Made by a program: the position numbers and the translations under genes. Of a stretch of 8,430 nt of DNA, positions 1-7,163 are shown in pieces. Location: assembly GCA_025459035.1 (NCBI GenBank), contig JALORJ010000092.1:1-8430 (forward strand). Reading direction: 5' to 3'. The notes below the pieces were generated by a model, which was not told where the DNA came from, ran no database searches, and saw only the letters and a program-made list of their open reading frames with translations. Origin of the DNA: Burkholderiales bacterium. Its GTDB lineage: Bacteria > Pseudomonadota > Gammaproteobacteria > Burkholderiales > Ga0077523. Numbering within the stretch: position 1 is the first letter of the stretch; every line of letters begins with the position of its first letter.

Positions 1-1958
1 ACATCCCGATCTTCCTGCACGGGGAGACGCGTACTTCGCGGCACATCCCGAACGACGTGCTGCGCGAGCTGCACGGCTTCATCCACATGCACGAGGACAC
101 GCCCGAGTTCATCGCGCGCTACGTCGTTCGCGAGGCACGCGTGTACCTCGACTCGCTGCCGCCGCCGTTCTTCCGCGCGCTCGTCCACTACGCGGCCGAC
201 AGCTCGTACTCGTGGCACTGCCCCGGGCATTCGGGCGGTGTGGCGTTCCTGAAGAGCCCGGTCGGGCAGATGTTCCACCAGTTCTTCGGCGAGAACCTGC
301 TGCGTGCGGACGTGTGCAATTCCGTCGACGAGCTGGGCGCGCTGCTCGACCACACCGGCCCGGTGGCGGCGTCGGAGCGCAACGCCGCGCGGATCTTCAA
401 CGCCGACCACCTGTTCTTCGTGACCAACGGCACGTCGACGTCGAACAAGATCGTCTGGCACTCGACCATCGCGCCCGACGACGTGGTCGTGGTCGACCGC
501 AACTGCCACAAGTCGATCCTGCACGCGATCATCATGACCGGCGCCGTGCCGGTGTTCCTGACGCCGACGCGCAATCACTACGGGATCATCGGTCCGATCC
601 CGCTCGACGCGTTCCATCCCGACGCGATCCGGCGAAAGATCGAGGCGAACCCGTTCGTGCGCGGCAAGGACAAGCCCCCGCGCATCCTGACGATCACGCA
701 GAGCACGTACGACGGCGTCATCTACAACGTCGAGACGCTCAAGACGCTGCTCGACGGCCGCATCGACACGCTGCACTTCGACGAGGCGTGGCTGCCGCAC
801 GCGGCCTTCCACGACTTCTACGGCGACTACCACGCGATCGGCGCGGACCGCCCGCGCTGCGAGTCGTCGATGATCTTCTCGACGCAGTCGACCCACAAGC
901 TGCTGGCCGGCCTGTCGCAGGCGTCGCAGATCCTCGTGCAGGACTCGCGGACGCGTCAGCTCGACCGCGACGTGTTCAACGAAGCCTTCCTGATGCACAT
1001 GTCGACCAGCCCGCAGTACGCGATCATCGCGTCGTGCGACGTGGCGGCGTCGATGATGGAGGCGCCCGGCGGCAACTCGCTGGTCGAGGAGTCGATCCTC
1101 GAGGCGCTCGACTTCCGCCGCGCGATGCGCAAGGTCGACGCCGAGTTCGGCGAGAGCTGGTGGTTCAAGGTGTGGGGTCCCGAGTACCTCGCGCCCGAAG
1201 GCATCGGCACCCGCGACGACTGGATGCTGCAGTCCGACGACCGCTGGCACGGGTTCGGCAACCTCGCGCCGGGCTTCAACATGCTCGACCCGATCAAGGC
1301 CACCGTGATCACGCCGGGGCTCGACGTCGACGGGCAGTTCTCGGAGCGCGGCATCCCGGCCGGTGTGGTGACCAAGTACCTCGCCGAGCACGGGATCATG
1401 GTCGAGAAGACCGGGCTGTACTCGTTCTTCATCATGTTCACGATCGGCATCACCAAGGGTCGCTGGAACACGCTCGTCACCGAGCTGCAGCAGTTCAAGG
1501 ACGACTACGACAAGAACCAGCCGCTGTGGCGGATCCTTCCCGAGTTCGTCGCGAAGCATCCGCGCTACGAGCGCGTCGGCCTGCGCGACCTGTGCGATCG
1601 GATCCACGGGCTGTACCGCGCGCACGACATCGCGCGCCTCACGACCGAGATGTACCTGTCGAACATGGAGCCGGCGATGAAGCCGTCCGACGCGTTCGCG
1701 CGCATGGCGCACCGTGACATCGACCGGGTTCCGATCGATGCGCTCGAAGGCCGCGTGACGGCCGTGCTGCTGACGCCGTACCCGCCGGGTATCCCTCTGC
1801 TGATCCCGGGCGAGCGCTTCAACGCGACGATCGTGCGCTACCTGCAGTTCGCGCGCGAGTTCAACGGCGCGTTCCCGGGCTTCGAGACCGAGATCCACGG
1901 CCTGGTCGACGCGGAGGTCGACGGTGCGCTGCATTACTGCGTCGACTGCGTGCGCTGA
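1..1958 (+). CDS. Arginine/lysine/ornithine decarboxylase, PLP-dependent (N-terminus cut by window edge)
   Basis: This is a fold-type I PLP enzyme of the bacterial Arg/Lys/Orn decarboxylase family. Members remove CO2 from a basic amino acid to give a polyamine or diamine (agmatine, cadaverine or putrescine), serving acid resistance or polyamine supply in the cytoplasm. The frame is open to the left edge (first full codon at 3), so about 651 residues are seen against roughly 750 in full-length relatives; most of the N-terminal wing domain is missing. Visible motifs are WHCPGHSGG near 211-237, the phosphate-binding TNGTST (423-440), the ring-stacking His in NCHKS (His codon 507-509), the pyridine-nitrogen Asp in HFDEAW (780-782), and the Schiff-base Lys in STQSTHKLLAGLSQAS (Lys codon 897-899). 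The C-terminal domain ends with PYPPGIPLL...PGE and PGFETEIHG, typical of the family. NEAFLMHMSTSPQY resembles arginine and lysine decarboxylases more than SpeF-type ornithine enzymes, but the substrate cannot be fixed from sequence alone. No frameshift is seen. Confidence 0.96.
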   Translation, partial: IPIFLHGETRTSRHIPNDVLRELHGFIHMHEDTPEFIARYVVREARVYLDSLPPPFFRALVHYAADSSYSWHCPGHSGGVAFLKSPVGQMFHQFFGENLLRADVCNSVDELGALLDHTGPVAASERNAARIFNADHLFFVTNGTSTSNKIVWHSTIAPDDVVVVDRNCHKSILHAIIMTGAVPVFLTPTRNHYGIIGPIPLDAFHPDAIRRKIEANPFVRGKDKPPRILTITQSTYDGVIYNVETLKTLLDGRIDTLHFDEAWLPHAAFHDFYGDYHAIGADRPRCESSMIFSTQSTHKLLAGLSQASQILVQDSRTRQLDRDVFNEAFLMHMSTSPQYAIIASCDVAASMMEAPGGNSLVEESILEALDFRRAMRKVDAEFGESWWFKVWGPEYLAPEGIGTRDDWMLQSDDRWHGFGNLAPGFNMLDPIKATVITPGLDVDGQFSERGIPAGVVTKYLAEHGIMVEKTGLYSFFIMFTIGITKGRWNTLVTELQQFKDDYDKNQPLWRILPEFVAKHPRYERVGLRDLCDRIHGLYRAHDIARLTTEMYLSNMEPAMKPSDAFARMAHRDIDRVPIDALEGRVTAVLLTPYPPGIPLLIPGERFNATIVRYLQFAREFNGAFPGFETEIHGLVDAEVDGALHYCVDCVR

Positions 1959-2007
1959 CGCCGGCTGTGCGCAGGCACCGTGCGCCGGACCCCGACTTCG
2001 GTAGCGT

Positions 2008-2036
2008 TTGACCTGTGTCACCTTCCTTTGATATAT
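2008..2036 (+). promoter_or_regulatory. Candidate sigma-70 promoter for the barrel/FecR/glycosyltransferase operon
   Basis: TTGACC (2008-2013) matches the -35 consensus at five of six positions. About 16-17 bases later lies the AT-rich stretch GATATAT (2030-2036), which could serve as a -10. It is a marked AT island in a very GC-rich window and falls in the only sizeable gap upstream of the barrel gene. Transcription would begin near 2043, leaving a leader of about 75 bases. The rest of the 1959-2119 spacer shows only a weak CCGGC...GCCGG inverted repeat (1961-1988) and no convincing terminator for the decarboxylase gene. The -10 fit is loose, so this is a candidate only. Confidence 0.45.
2009..2020. 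promoter_or_regulatory. Small palindrome TGAC-N4-GTCA overlapping the -35 element
   Basis: TGAC (2009-2012) and GTCA (2017-2020) form a perfect inverted repeat around CTGT. It overlaps the putative -35 box of the promoter upstream of the barrel gene, where a repressor operator would sit. Four-base arms occur often by chance, so support is weak. Confidence 0.2.
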
Positions 2037-2119
2037 CCCATCGGCGGAACAAGGACTTGGCGCACCTTTCTCAAGTGATTCGACGCCAAGGACGCATTCG
2101 AACCCGCTCTGGGGGCCCC

Positions 2120-3463
2120 ATGCATCGAAACCGTCTTCGACCGTCGCTGCGGCGCGCCGCGCTGCTGCTCTCGGTGCTGTGCCTGCCGCTTGCTGCCAGT
2201 GCGGACGACATCATCGACAACGCGCGTGCGTTGCTGGACAAGCAGAACTCGACGCAGGCGTACGAGCTTCTGGCGCCGCTGGCCTCCGACCGCGCCGGCG
2301 AACCGGCCTTCGACTACCTGCTGGGTCTGGCCGCGCTCGACACGAACCGCAACACCGAAGCCGTGTTCGCCCTCGAGCGCGTGCTGGCGGTACAGCCGGA
2401 GAACGTCGCGGCGCGCGCCGCCATCGCCCGGGCCTACCTGAAGCTGAAGGAAAGCGATGCCGCGAAGCGCGAGTTCCAGAACGTCAAGCGCACCGATCCG
2501 CCGCCGGAAGTCGTGTCGGCGGTCGACCGCTTCCTGTCCGAGATCGACCGGCTCGAGGCGCGCAACCGCAACTCGCTGCGCATGTACGTCGAAGGCTTCT
2601 TCGGCACGGACAGCAACGTCAACAGCGCGACGGCCGACCGCAGCATCGCCGTGCCGATCTTCGGCGGGCAGGTGTTCAACCTCGCGCCGGGCGGGTCGGC
2701 GCTGCAGGATTCCTTTCACGGCCTGCAGGGCGGGCTGAACTTCCGGCTGCCGCAGTCGCAGACCTGGGCACTGATCGGCAGCGCCACCGCGAACCGCCGC
2801 TGGAACCACCAGTTCAACGAGTTCGACACGGGCTTCCTCGATCTTGCCTTCGGCGCGTCGCGCCGCAAGGACAAGGACACGATCACGATCCTCGGGCAGT
2901 ACAACGACTTCCACGTGCAGAACCCCGCGTTCCCGAACGTGTTCCGCAACGCGGTCGGTGGATCGTTGCAGTGGCAGCGCGACATCGACCTGCGCAACCA
3001 GCTCACGGGCTTCCTGCAGATGGCGCAGGTGGCCTACCCCGACCAGAAGCTGCGCGACGTGAACCGCTGGGTGGTGGGCGGCGGCTGGGCGCATGCCTAC
3101 CGAGCGGGGCCGATCGTCTTCGCCAGCGCGTATGCGGGTCAGGAAGTCGCGCTCGACAAGGCGTTCGCGTACGTCGGCCACGACCTCGCGGGCGTGCGGG
3201 TGGGTACCGAGATCCCGTCAGGTGACCGCGTGCGCTTCTTCGGCAACGCCGCGTACGAGCGCCGAAACTTCGCCGGGCAGGAGCCGCTGTTCCTCGCGAC
3301 GCGCCACGACGACCAGTACACGGCCGTGGTGGGCCTGCACTACACGCCGGTCGATGCGTGGCGTGTGTCGCCGCAGCTGTTCTGGATCCGCAACGACGCC
3401 AGCCTGCAACTGTTCACGTTCGATCGCGCGGTGGCCGAGGTGCGCGTCCGGCGCGAGTTCTAG
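2120..3463 (+). CDS. Slam/DUF560-like protein: signal peptide, TPR domain and outer-membrane beta-barrel
   Basis: The predicted protein has 447 residues. The ATG at 2120 is chosen because it puts a normal signal peptide at the N-terminus: Arg-rich start, hydrophobic LLLSVLCLPLA, and likely cleavage after ASA at residue 28. In-frame GTG codons at 2015 and 2075 would add an unlikely charged extension. Residues about 29-150 form helical TPR-like repeats (LLGLAALDTNRNTEAVFALE, then ARAYLKLKESDAAKREF). From about residue 154 the sequence alternates like beta-strands, begins YVEGFFGTDSNVNSAT, and ends with an aromatic residue in VRVRREF, as outer-membrane barrels do. This layout matches surface lipoprotein assembly modulator (Slam, DUF560) proteins, which move TbpB-like lipoproteins or hemophilin-type proteins to the cell surface. 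A general TPR/porin-like protein is the alternative. It is followed after 86 bases by the FecR-domain gene, a possible client. Its ribosome-binding site is weak (GGGGG at 2111-2115). Confidence 0.8.
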   Translation: MHRNRLRPSLRRAALLLSVLCLPLAASADDIIDNARALLDKQNSTQAYELLAPLASDRAGEPAFDYLLGLAALDTNRNTEAVFALERVLAVQPENVAARAAIARAYLKLKESDAAKREFQNVKRTDPPPEVVSAVDRFLSEIDRLEARNRNSLRMYVEGFFGTDSNVNSATADRSIAVPIFGGQVFNLAPGGSALQDSFHGLQGGLNFRLPQSQTWALIGSATANRRWNHQFNEFDTGFLDLAFGASRRKDKDTITILGQYNDFHVQNPAFPNVFRNAVGGSLQWQRDIDLRNQLTGFLQMAQVAYPDQKLRDVNRWVVGGGWAHAYRAGPIVFASAYAGQEVALDKAFAYVGHDLAGVRVGTEIPSGDRVRFFGNAAYERRNFAGQEPLFLATRHDDQYTAVVGLHYTPVDAWRVSPQLFWIRNDASLQLFTFDRAVAEVRVRREF

Positions 3464-3485
3464 ACGCTCCCACGCTTCGACTTCC

Positions 3486-3502
3486 ACCGGGGCGACCCCG
3501 GT
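3486..3502. other. Seven-base-pair hairpin in the barrel-FecR spacer
   Basis: ACCGGGG (3486-3492) and CCCCGGT (3496-3502) pair perfectly around the three-base loop CGA. There is no T-run after it, so it is not a standard intrinsic terminator. It could stabilise the upstream message or reduce read-through into the FecR gene. Just downstream CGGTGCCG occurs twice (3505-3512 and 3518-3525), a small direct repeat of no known meaning. Confidence 0.35.
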
Positions 3503-3537
3503 CACGGTGCCGCGTCGCGGTGCCGATCGCGGACCAC

Positions 3538-3546
3538 AGGAGGTGA
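3538..3546 (+). promoter_or_regulatory. Full-consensus Shine-Dalgarno site of the FecR-domain gene
   Basis: AGGAGGTGA is fully complementary to the 16S rRNA tail and lies three bases before the ATG at 3550. It is by far the strongest ribosome-binding site in the window and fixes the start of the FecR-domain gene. It suggests that this protein is made at higher levels than its operon neighbours, whose sites are weak. Confidence 0.85.
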
Positions 3547-3549
3547 CCG

Positions 3550-4797
3550 ATGACTTCGTTCCCGCTCGACCCCACGTCGCCCGCGCGGCGCGAATCCGCC
3601 GCGGATCGCCTGGCGTGGATCGCCGGCGCGCTCGGCAGTGCATTCGTCACCGGCGTGTTCGCGGCCCCTGCCGCGAACGTCGACTTCGTCCACGGTGACG
3701 CCAGCGTCTCCGGGCCCGGCGGCCAGACGCGGCCGCTCAAGCGCGGCGCGGCCGTGGAGCCGGGCGAGACCATCGTCACCGGCGACGGCGCGCGGGCGCA
3801 GCTGAAGTTCACCGACGGCGCGTACGTGTCGCTCAGCCCGGGCTCGCAGTTCCGCATCGACGAGTACCGCTTCAACGGCAAGCCCGACGGGACCGAGAAG
3901 GGCTTCTTCAGCCTGCTGAAGGGCGGGCTGCGCACCATCACCGGTCTGGTCGGGCGCGTGAACAAGGGCGCCTACCAGGTCAGCACGTCGGTGGCGACGA
4001 TCGGCATCCGCGGGACCGAGTACACGATCGCGTACGGCAACAGCGTGACCGGATCGGTCGGCGGTGGCGGCATCACCGCGTGCAATGCCGGCGGCTGCAC
4101 CAACGTCGACTCCGGCGAGACCTTCTACATCCCGAGCGCGGACGTGCGGCCGGTCATCACGTTCAAGACGGTCGATCTGCCGCCGCCGCCACCGCCGCCG
4201 GCCCCGCCGGCCGAGGTGGTCGCTGGCGAGGCGCGACGCTCCGACGGCGCGAACGACTTCGTGCCGGACCTGCCGCCGATCGGCAACGGGCCGCTGGGGC
4301 CGTCCGTCGGCACGTTCGAACTGAACCCCTCGGCCACGAACTACGTGTCCTTCAGCGATCCGTCGGGCGGCGGGTACGGCGGTTACGGGCAGGTGACCGA
4401 TGCCTTCATGCAGGTCGACTTCAACGCGCGCGCCCTGACCAGTCTCCAGATCGACCTGCGCGAGCCGAACAACGGCGGCTTCATCTACCAGGGACGCGAC
4501 CTGTCGCTCGCGTTCTCGGGGACGGCCCCGATCGGCAGCGAAGGCGACTGGTCGTCGAGCAACCGCATTCCGCTGACGATGACCTACCACGGTTCGGTGC
4601 CGCCGACCTGCTCGCCGGCGTGCCCCGGGTCGGCCACCGGCGGTCTGAACGGGTTCACCGGCGCCAACGCGACCAGTGCGACGCTCAACTTCACCGTCGA
4701 TCTCAGCAACCGCAACGGTGCCGACCCGGGCGCGGCGATCAACGGCTTGACGAGTCTCACCAGCACCACCGGGTACGGGGGCAACCCCGGGTTCTGA
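3550..4797 (+). CDS. Exported FecR-domain protein with proline hinge and Gly/Ser-rich C-terminal domain
   Basis: The predicted protein has 415 residues. After a 20-residue polar start comes a hydrophobic segment ending VFAAPAAN near residue 43, read as a type I signal peptide; there is no lipobox cysteine. Residues about 44-150 form a FecR domain: VDFVHGDASV, RGAAVEPGETIVTGDGARAQ, FTDGAYVSLSPGSQFRIDEY, then STSVATIGIRGTEYTIAYG and ACNAGGCTNVDSGETF. Residues 211-220 are a proline run (PPPPPPPAPP) that probably acts as a flexible hinge. The last 190 residues form a beta-rich Gly/Ser/Asn/Thr domain with a CX3C pair (Cys354, Cys358) and GFTGANATSATLNFTV (from 368), which recalls the GxFxGxNA motif of TbpB-like C-lobe barrels. 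No ECF sigma factor or TonB receptor gene is near and there is no cytoplasmic anti-sigma domain, so a classical iron-signalling FecR role is unlikely. It may be a client of the upstream Slam-like barrel protein (inference). Confidence 0.85.
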   Translation: MTSFPLDPTSPARRESAADRLAWIAGALGSAFVTGVFAAPAANVDFVHGDASVSGPGGQTRPLKRGAAVEPGETIVTGDGARAQLKFTDGAYVSLSPGSQFRIDEYRFNGKPDGTEKGFFSLLKGGLRTITGLVGRVNKGAYQVSTSVATIGIRGTEYTIAYGNSVTGSVGGGGITACNAGGCTNVDSGETFYIPSADVRPVITFKTVDLPPPPPPPAPPAEVVAGEARRSDGANDFVPDLPPIGNGPLGPSVGTFELNPSATNYVSFSDPSGGGYGGYGQVTDAFMQVDFNARALTSLQIDLREPNNGGFIYQGRDLSLAFSGTAPIGSEGDWSSSNRIPLTMTYHGSVPPTCSPACPGSATGGLNGFTGANATSATLNFTVDLSNRNGADPGAAINGLTSLTSTTGYGGNPGF

Positions 4798-4829
4798 CCC
4801 CGTCCCGCGCGCGGCCCCCGCGTCGCGAC

Positions 4830-4853
4830 GGCGCGGTGCGGTGCCGCCGCGCC
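4830..4853. other. GC-rich hairpin in the FecR-glycosyltransferase spacer
   Basis: GGCGCGG (4830-4836) and CCGCGCC (4847-4853) can pair around a 10-base loop in the 89-base gap between the two genes. The whole spacer is nearly pure G and C, so some pairing is expected by chance. No T-run follows. It may weaken but need not stop transcription into the next gene. Confidence 0.25.
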
Positions 4854-4886
4854 TGCGCCGGCGCGGCGTGACGGCGAGCGGACCCG

Positions 4887-7040
4887 ATGGAGGACATCCT
4901 CGAGGAAGCCCGCAAGGCGCTGTGGCGTCGTGACTTCCCGACCGCCGCCGCGCTGGCCCGCAGCTACTGCGGTGCCTGCCCCGACGTCGCCGACGGCTGG
5001 TTCTGCCTGGGCGTCGCGCTGCAACAGTCCGGCCTCGATGGCGAAGCCCTGCCGGCACTCGAGGAATGCTTCGCGCGCCGGCCCGAAGACCCGAACGTGG
5101 CGAGCGCACTGGCCGTGTCGCTGCACCGACTGGGGAGGACCGCCGACGCCGTCCGCCGCCTCGACGCGTGGATCGAACGCCGGGGTGACCATCCCCGCGT
5201 GCGGCTGAACCGGGCAGTGCTGCATGAAGCGCTCGGCGATGTCGACGCCGCGCTGCGCGACTTCACCGACGGCGTCGACAACTACTCCGCGCCGCTGGCG
5301 CTGCGCCTGGAGGCCGGTCGGGGCGCGACGGTGCTGTGTCTGCGTCGCGGCGCGTTCGCACAGGCGCTGGTCCATGCCCGCGCGACGGTGGCGCTCGACC
5401 CCGACGACGCGGCGGCGCAGTTCAACCTGGCGGAGGTCGCGCTCGCGAACGACCGGCCCGAGGAGGCACTGACGGCGGCGGCCGCCGTGCTCGCGCTCGA
5501 CCCGGCGCACACCGCGGCCGCGATCGATCGCGGCGTCGCGCTGGCGTGGCTTGGCGAGTTCGCCGACGCCGAAGCGGTGCTGACCGCCGCGCGGACCCGC
5601 GATCCCGACGGCGCGATGCAGTGGACCCCGAACGGCGACGCGGCACTCCGAGGCGCCGTCGAGACCGACGCGCGGCTGTGGTTCGCGGCGTGGCACGAGC
5701 GCCTCGTGATGAGCGGGCAGGTCGCGCGCCGCGAGGCGATGCGCGCCGGGTATGCGCGGATCGCGGCGGCGGCAGGGTCGGCACGCGACGCGACCGTCGA
5801 CCTGACCGGCCTGCCGCATCGCGCGCTTGCCGCGGGCGTGGACGCCGCAGCACAGCTCGCCATCGCGCGCCTCGCGTCGGCGGGTGTCGCGGCGCGAGTC
5901 GCGACGGCAGCGTCGGGTGGGGCATCGAAGGGCGAGCAGTCGCCGTTCCCGCCGGTGGCCCGCGACGGACGGCTGCGCATCGGCTACGTGTGCGCCGACT
6001 GGCGCGAGCACCCGACGGCGCGGTTGCTGTGGCGGCACTTCGCGGCACACGACCGATCGCGGTTCGCGGTGTTCGGGTACCACCTGTTCCCCGGGCCGGA
6101 CGATGCGTGCACAGCCCGCGTGGCCGCCGGCATCGAGACGTTCCGGCGTGTCGGCGCCCTCGACGATGCGAACGTGGCCGACGTCATCCGCGACGACGCA
6201 CTCGACGTGATCGTCGACCTCGGTGGCTGGCTGGCCGACGCCCGACCCGGCGTACTGGCGCGGCGGCCGGCGCCGCGGCAGGTGGCATGGCTCGCGTACC
6301 CGGGGACGACCGGCGCACCGTGGATCGACGCTGCGCTGGTCGATGCGGTCGCGTGTCCCGACGGCGCCGACGCGCACTGGAGCGAGCGGCTGGTGCGCCT
6401 GCCGCGAACCATGCTGACAGGTGACCCGGATGCGCTCGACCGCGCGCACGTGCCGTCTCGCGCGGCGCTCGGGTTCGCCCCCGACGCGGTCGTGCTCGCT
6501 GCATTCCATGTCGCGTGGAAGATCGACGCCCGGGTGCTCGCGGCGTGGGCCGCGGTGCTGCACGCGGTGCCGGCCGCCGTGCTGTGGCTCGTCGATCCCC
6601 CGCGCGGGCATCTGGATGCGCTGGTCGACCACGGCGTTTCCCGCGACCGGCTGCACGTCGCGGCGCGCTGCGGGCACGCCGAGCACCTCGCGCGGCTCGC
6701 GGTCGCCGACCTCGCACTCGATCCGTGGGTGTGCGCGGGGCATACGACCGCGTTCGAAGCGCTCGCGGCCGGGGTGCCGCTGATCGCCCGCACCGGGGAC
6801 ACGTTCGCGACCCGTGTGGCGACATCGCTGCTGCACGCGGTCGGCCTGCCGTGCCTCGCGGCGTCGAGCGATGCCGCGTACGTCGACACCGCGATCGCGC
6901 TGGCGCGGGACGGCAGCCGGCGTGCCGAACTGCGGCAGTCCCTGCGCGACACCGTGCCCGAGGTGTTTTCGCCGACGCGGCACTGCCGCGAGGTCGAAGC
7001 GGCGCTGACCCGACTGGCGACGGCGCCCTTCGCACGCTGA
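4887..7040 (+). CDS. TPR protein with OGT/SPINDLY-type glycosyltransferase domain (GT41 family)
   Basis: The predicted protein has 717 residues and no signal peptide, so it is cytoplasmic. An in-frame stop at 4869 makes ATG 4887 the first usable start; its ribosome-binding site is poor. Residues 1 to about 250 are TPR repeats (GWFCLGVALQQSGLDGEALP, VALDPDDAAAQFNLAEVALA, ALDPAHTAAAIDRGVALAWL). A linker follows, then from about 360 a GT41 catalytic region: RLRIGYVCADWREHPT (the HPT His is 375), DVIVDLGGWLADARPGVLARRPAP, QVAWLAYPGTTGAPWIDA, AWKIDAR with the UDP-contacting Lys at 545, and AGHTT (His 619) followed by GDTFATRVATSLL. The key residues known from human OGT are therefore kept and the enzyme should be active. 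Family members transfer GlcNAc, or fucose in SPINDLY, from a nucleotide sugar to Ser/Thr of proteins; donor and target are unknown here. Its place between a surface-protein pair and PEP-CTERM genes suggests an envelope-related target, which is inference. Confidence 0.9.
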   Translation: MEDILEEARKALWRRDFPTAAALARSYCGACPDVADGWFCLGVALQQSGLDGEALPALEECFARRPEDPNVASALAVSLHRLGRTADAVRRLDAWIERRGDHPRVRLNRAVLHEALGDVDAALRDFTDGVDNYSAPLALRLEAGRGATVLCLRRGAFAQALVHARATVALDPDDAAAQFNLAEVALANDRPEEALTAAAAVLALDPAHTAAAIDRGVALAWLGEFADAEAVLTAARTRDPDGAMQWTPNGDAALRGAVETDARLWFAAWHERLVMSGQVARREAMRAGYARIAAAAGSARDATVDLTGLPHRALAAGVDAAAQLAIARLASAGVAARVATAASGGASKGEQSPFPPVARDGRLRIGYVCADWREHPTARLLWRHFAAHDRSRFAVFGYHLFPGPDDACTARVAAGIETFRRVGALDDANVADVIRDDALDVIVDLGGWLADARPGVLARRPAPRQVAWLAYPGTTGAPWIDAALVDAVACPDGADAHWSERLVRLPRTMLTGDPDALDRAHVPSRAALGFAPDAVVLAAFHVAWKIDARVLAAWAAVLHAVPAAVLWLVDPPRGHLDALVDHGVSRDRLHVAARCGHAEHLARLAVADLALDPWVCAGHTTAFEALAAGVPLIARTGDTFATRVATSLLHAVGLPCLAASSDAAYVDTAIALARDGSRRAELRQSLRDTVPEVFSPTRHCREVEAALTRLATAPFAR

Positions 7041-7060
7041 TCCGTCCCGTGCCGGCGCGC

Positions 7061-7076
7061 TGGCACGCACTCTGCA
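7061..7076 (+). promoter_or_regulatory. Sigma-54 (RpoN) -24/-12 promoter of the first PEP-CTERM gene
   Basis: TGGCACG (7061-7067), four bases, then CTGCA (7072-7076) matches the RpoN consensus TGGCACG-N4-TTGCW at all but one position. The invariant GG (7062-7063) and GC (7074-7075) have the exact 10-base gap. It begins 20 bases after the glycosyltransferase stop, in the spacer before the PEP-CTERM gene, and predicts a start of transcription near 7087. Sigma-54 promoters need an enhancer-binding activator; for PEP-CTERM genes in betaproteobacteria the known one is PrsR with its sensor kinase PrsK. No activator gene is in this window. Confidence 0.85.
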
Positions 7077-7102
7077 ATAGGCGGCTCGTCCCCGGAAAGC
7101 GA

Positions 7103-7120
7103 TCGAACGATCAGGTTCGA
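7103..7120. promoter_or_regulatory. Inverted repeat in the leader of the first PEP-CTERM gene
   Basis: TCGAAC (7103-7108) and GTTCGA (7115-7120) are perfect inverted repeats around GATCAG. An overlapping alternative, GATCG-AA-CGATC (7101-7112), competes with it. Both lie in the predicted untranslated leader downstream of the sigma-54 promoter. They could be a protein site or a small RNA hairpin; there is no further support. Confidence 0.25.
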
Positions 7121-7151
7121 GCGCCCCCCGGATGCCAGAACCCCTCGTCGC

Positions 7152-7155
7152 GGAG
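7152..7155 (+). promoter_or_regulatory. Ribosome-binding site that decides a GTG start
   Basis: GGAG lies eight bases before the GTG at 7164. The earlier in-frame GTG at 7155 overlaps this site, so it could not use it. The tandem paralogue has the same GGAG (8165-8168), seven bases before its ATG. This supports 7164 over 7155 as the start. Confidence 0.6.
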
Positions 7156-7163
7156 TGCTCAAC

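Noticed and set aside
212..1717. Second + strand frame of about 500 codons within the decarboxylase gene
   Set aside because: Its Arg/Ala-rich translation is out of frame with the conserved PLP enzyme, which shows all catalytic motifs.
1961..1988. CCGGC...GCCGG inverted repeat after the decarboxylase as a terminator
   Set aside because: Only five pairs with a long loop and no T-run; expected by chance in GC-rich DNA.
2015..2119. N-terminal extension of the barrel protein from GTG 2015
   Set aside because: It would overlap the putative promoter, has no ribosome-binding site, and puts 35 charged residues before an otherwise normal signal peptide.
2180..2182. Cysteine at residue 21 of the barrel protein as a lipobox
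   Set aside because: The residue before it is Leu rather than Gly, Ala or Ser, and a good type I cleavage site (ASA) follows.
2018..3181. Open frame on the - strand opposite the barrel gene
   Set aside because: The + strand gene has a signal peptide, TPR and barrel pattern. The reverse frame has only biased composition.
3502..5109. Long open frame on the - strand opposite the FecR-domain gene
   Set aside because: Same GC-driven shadow: Arg-rich translation, no recognisable domain, and it covers two well-supported + strand genes.
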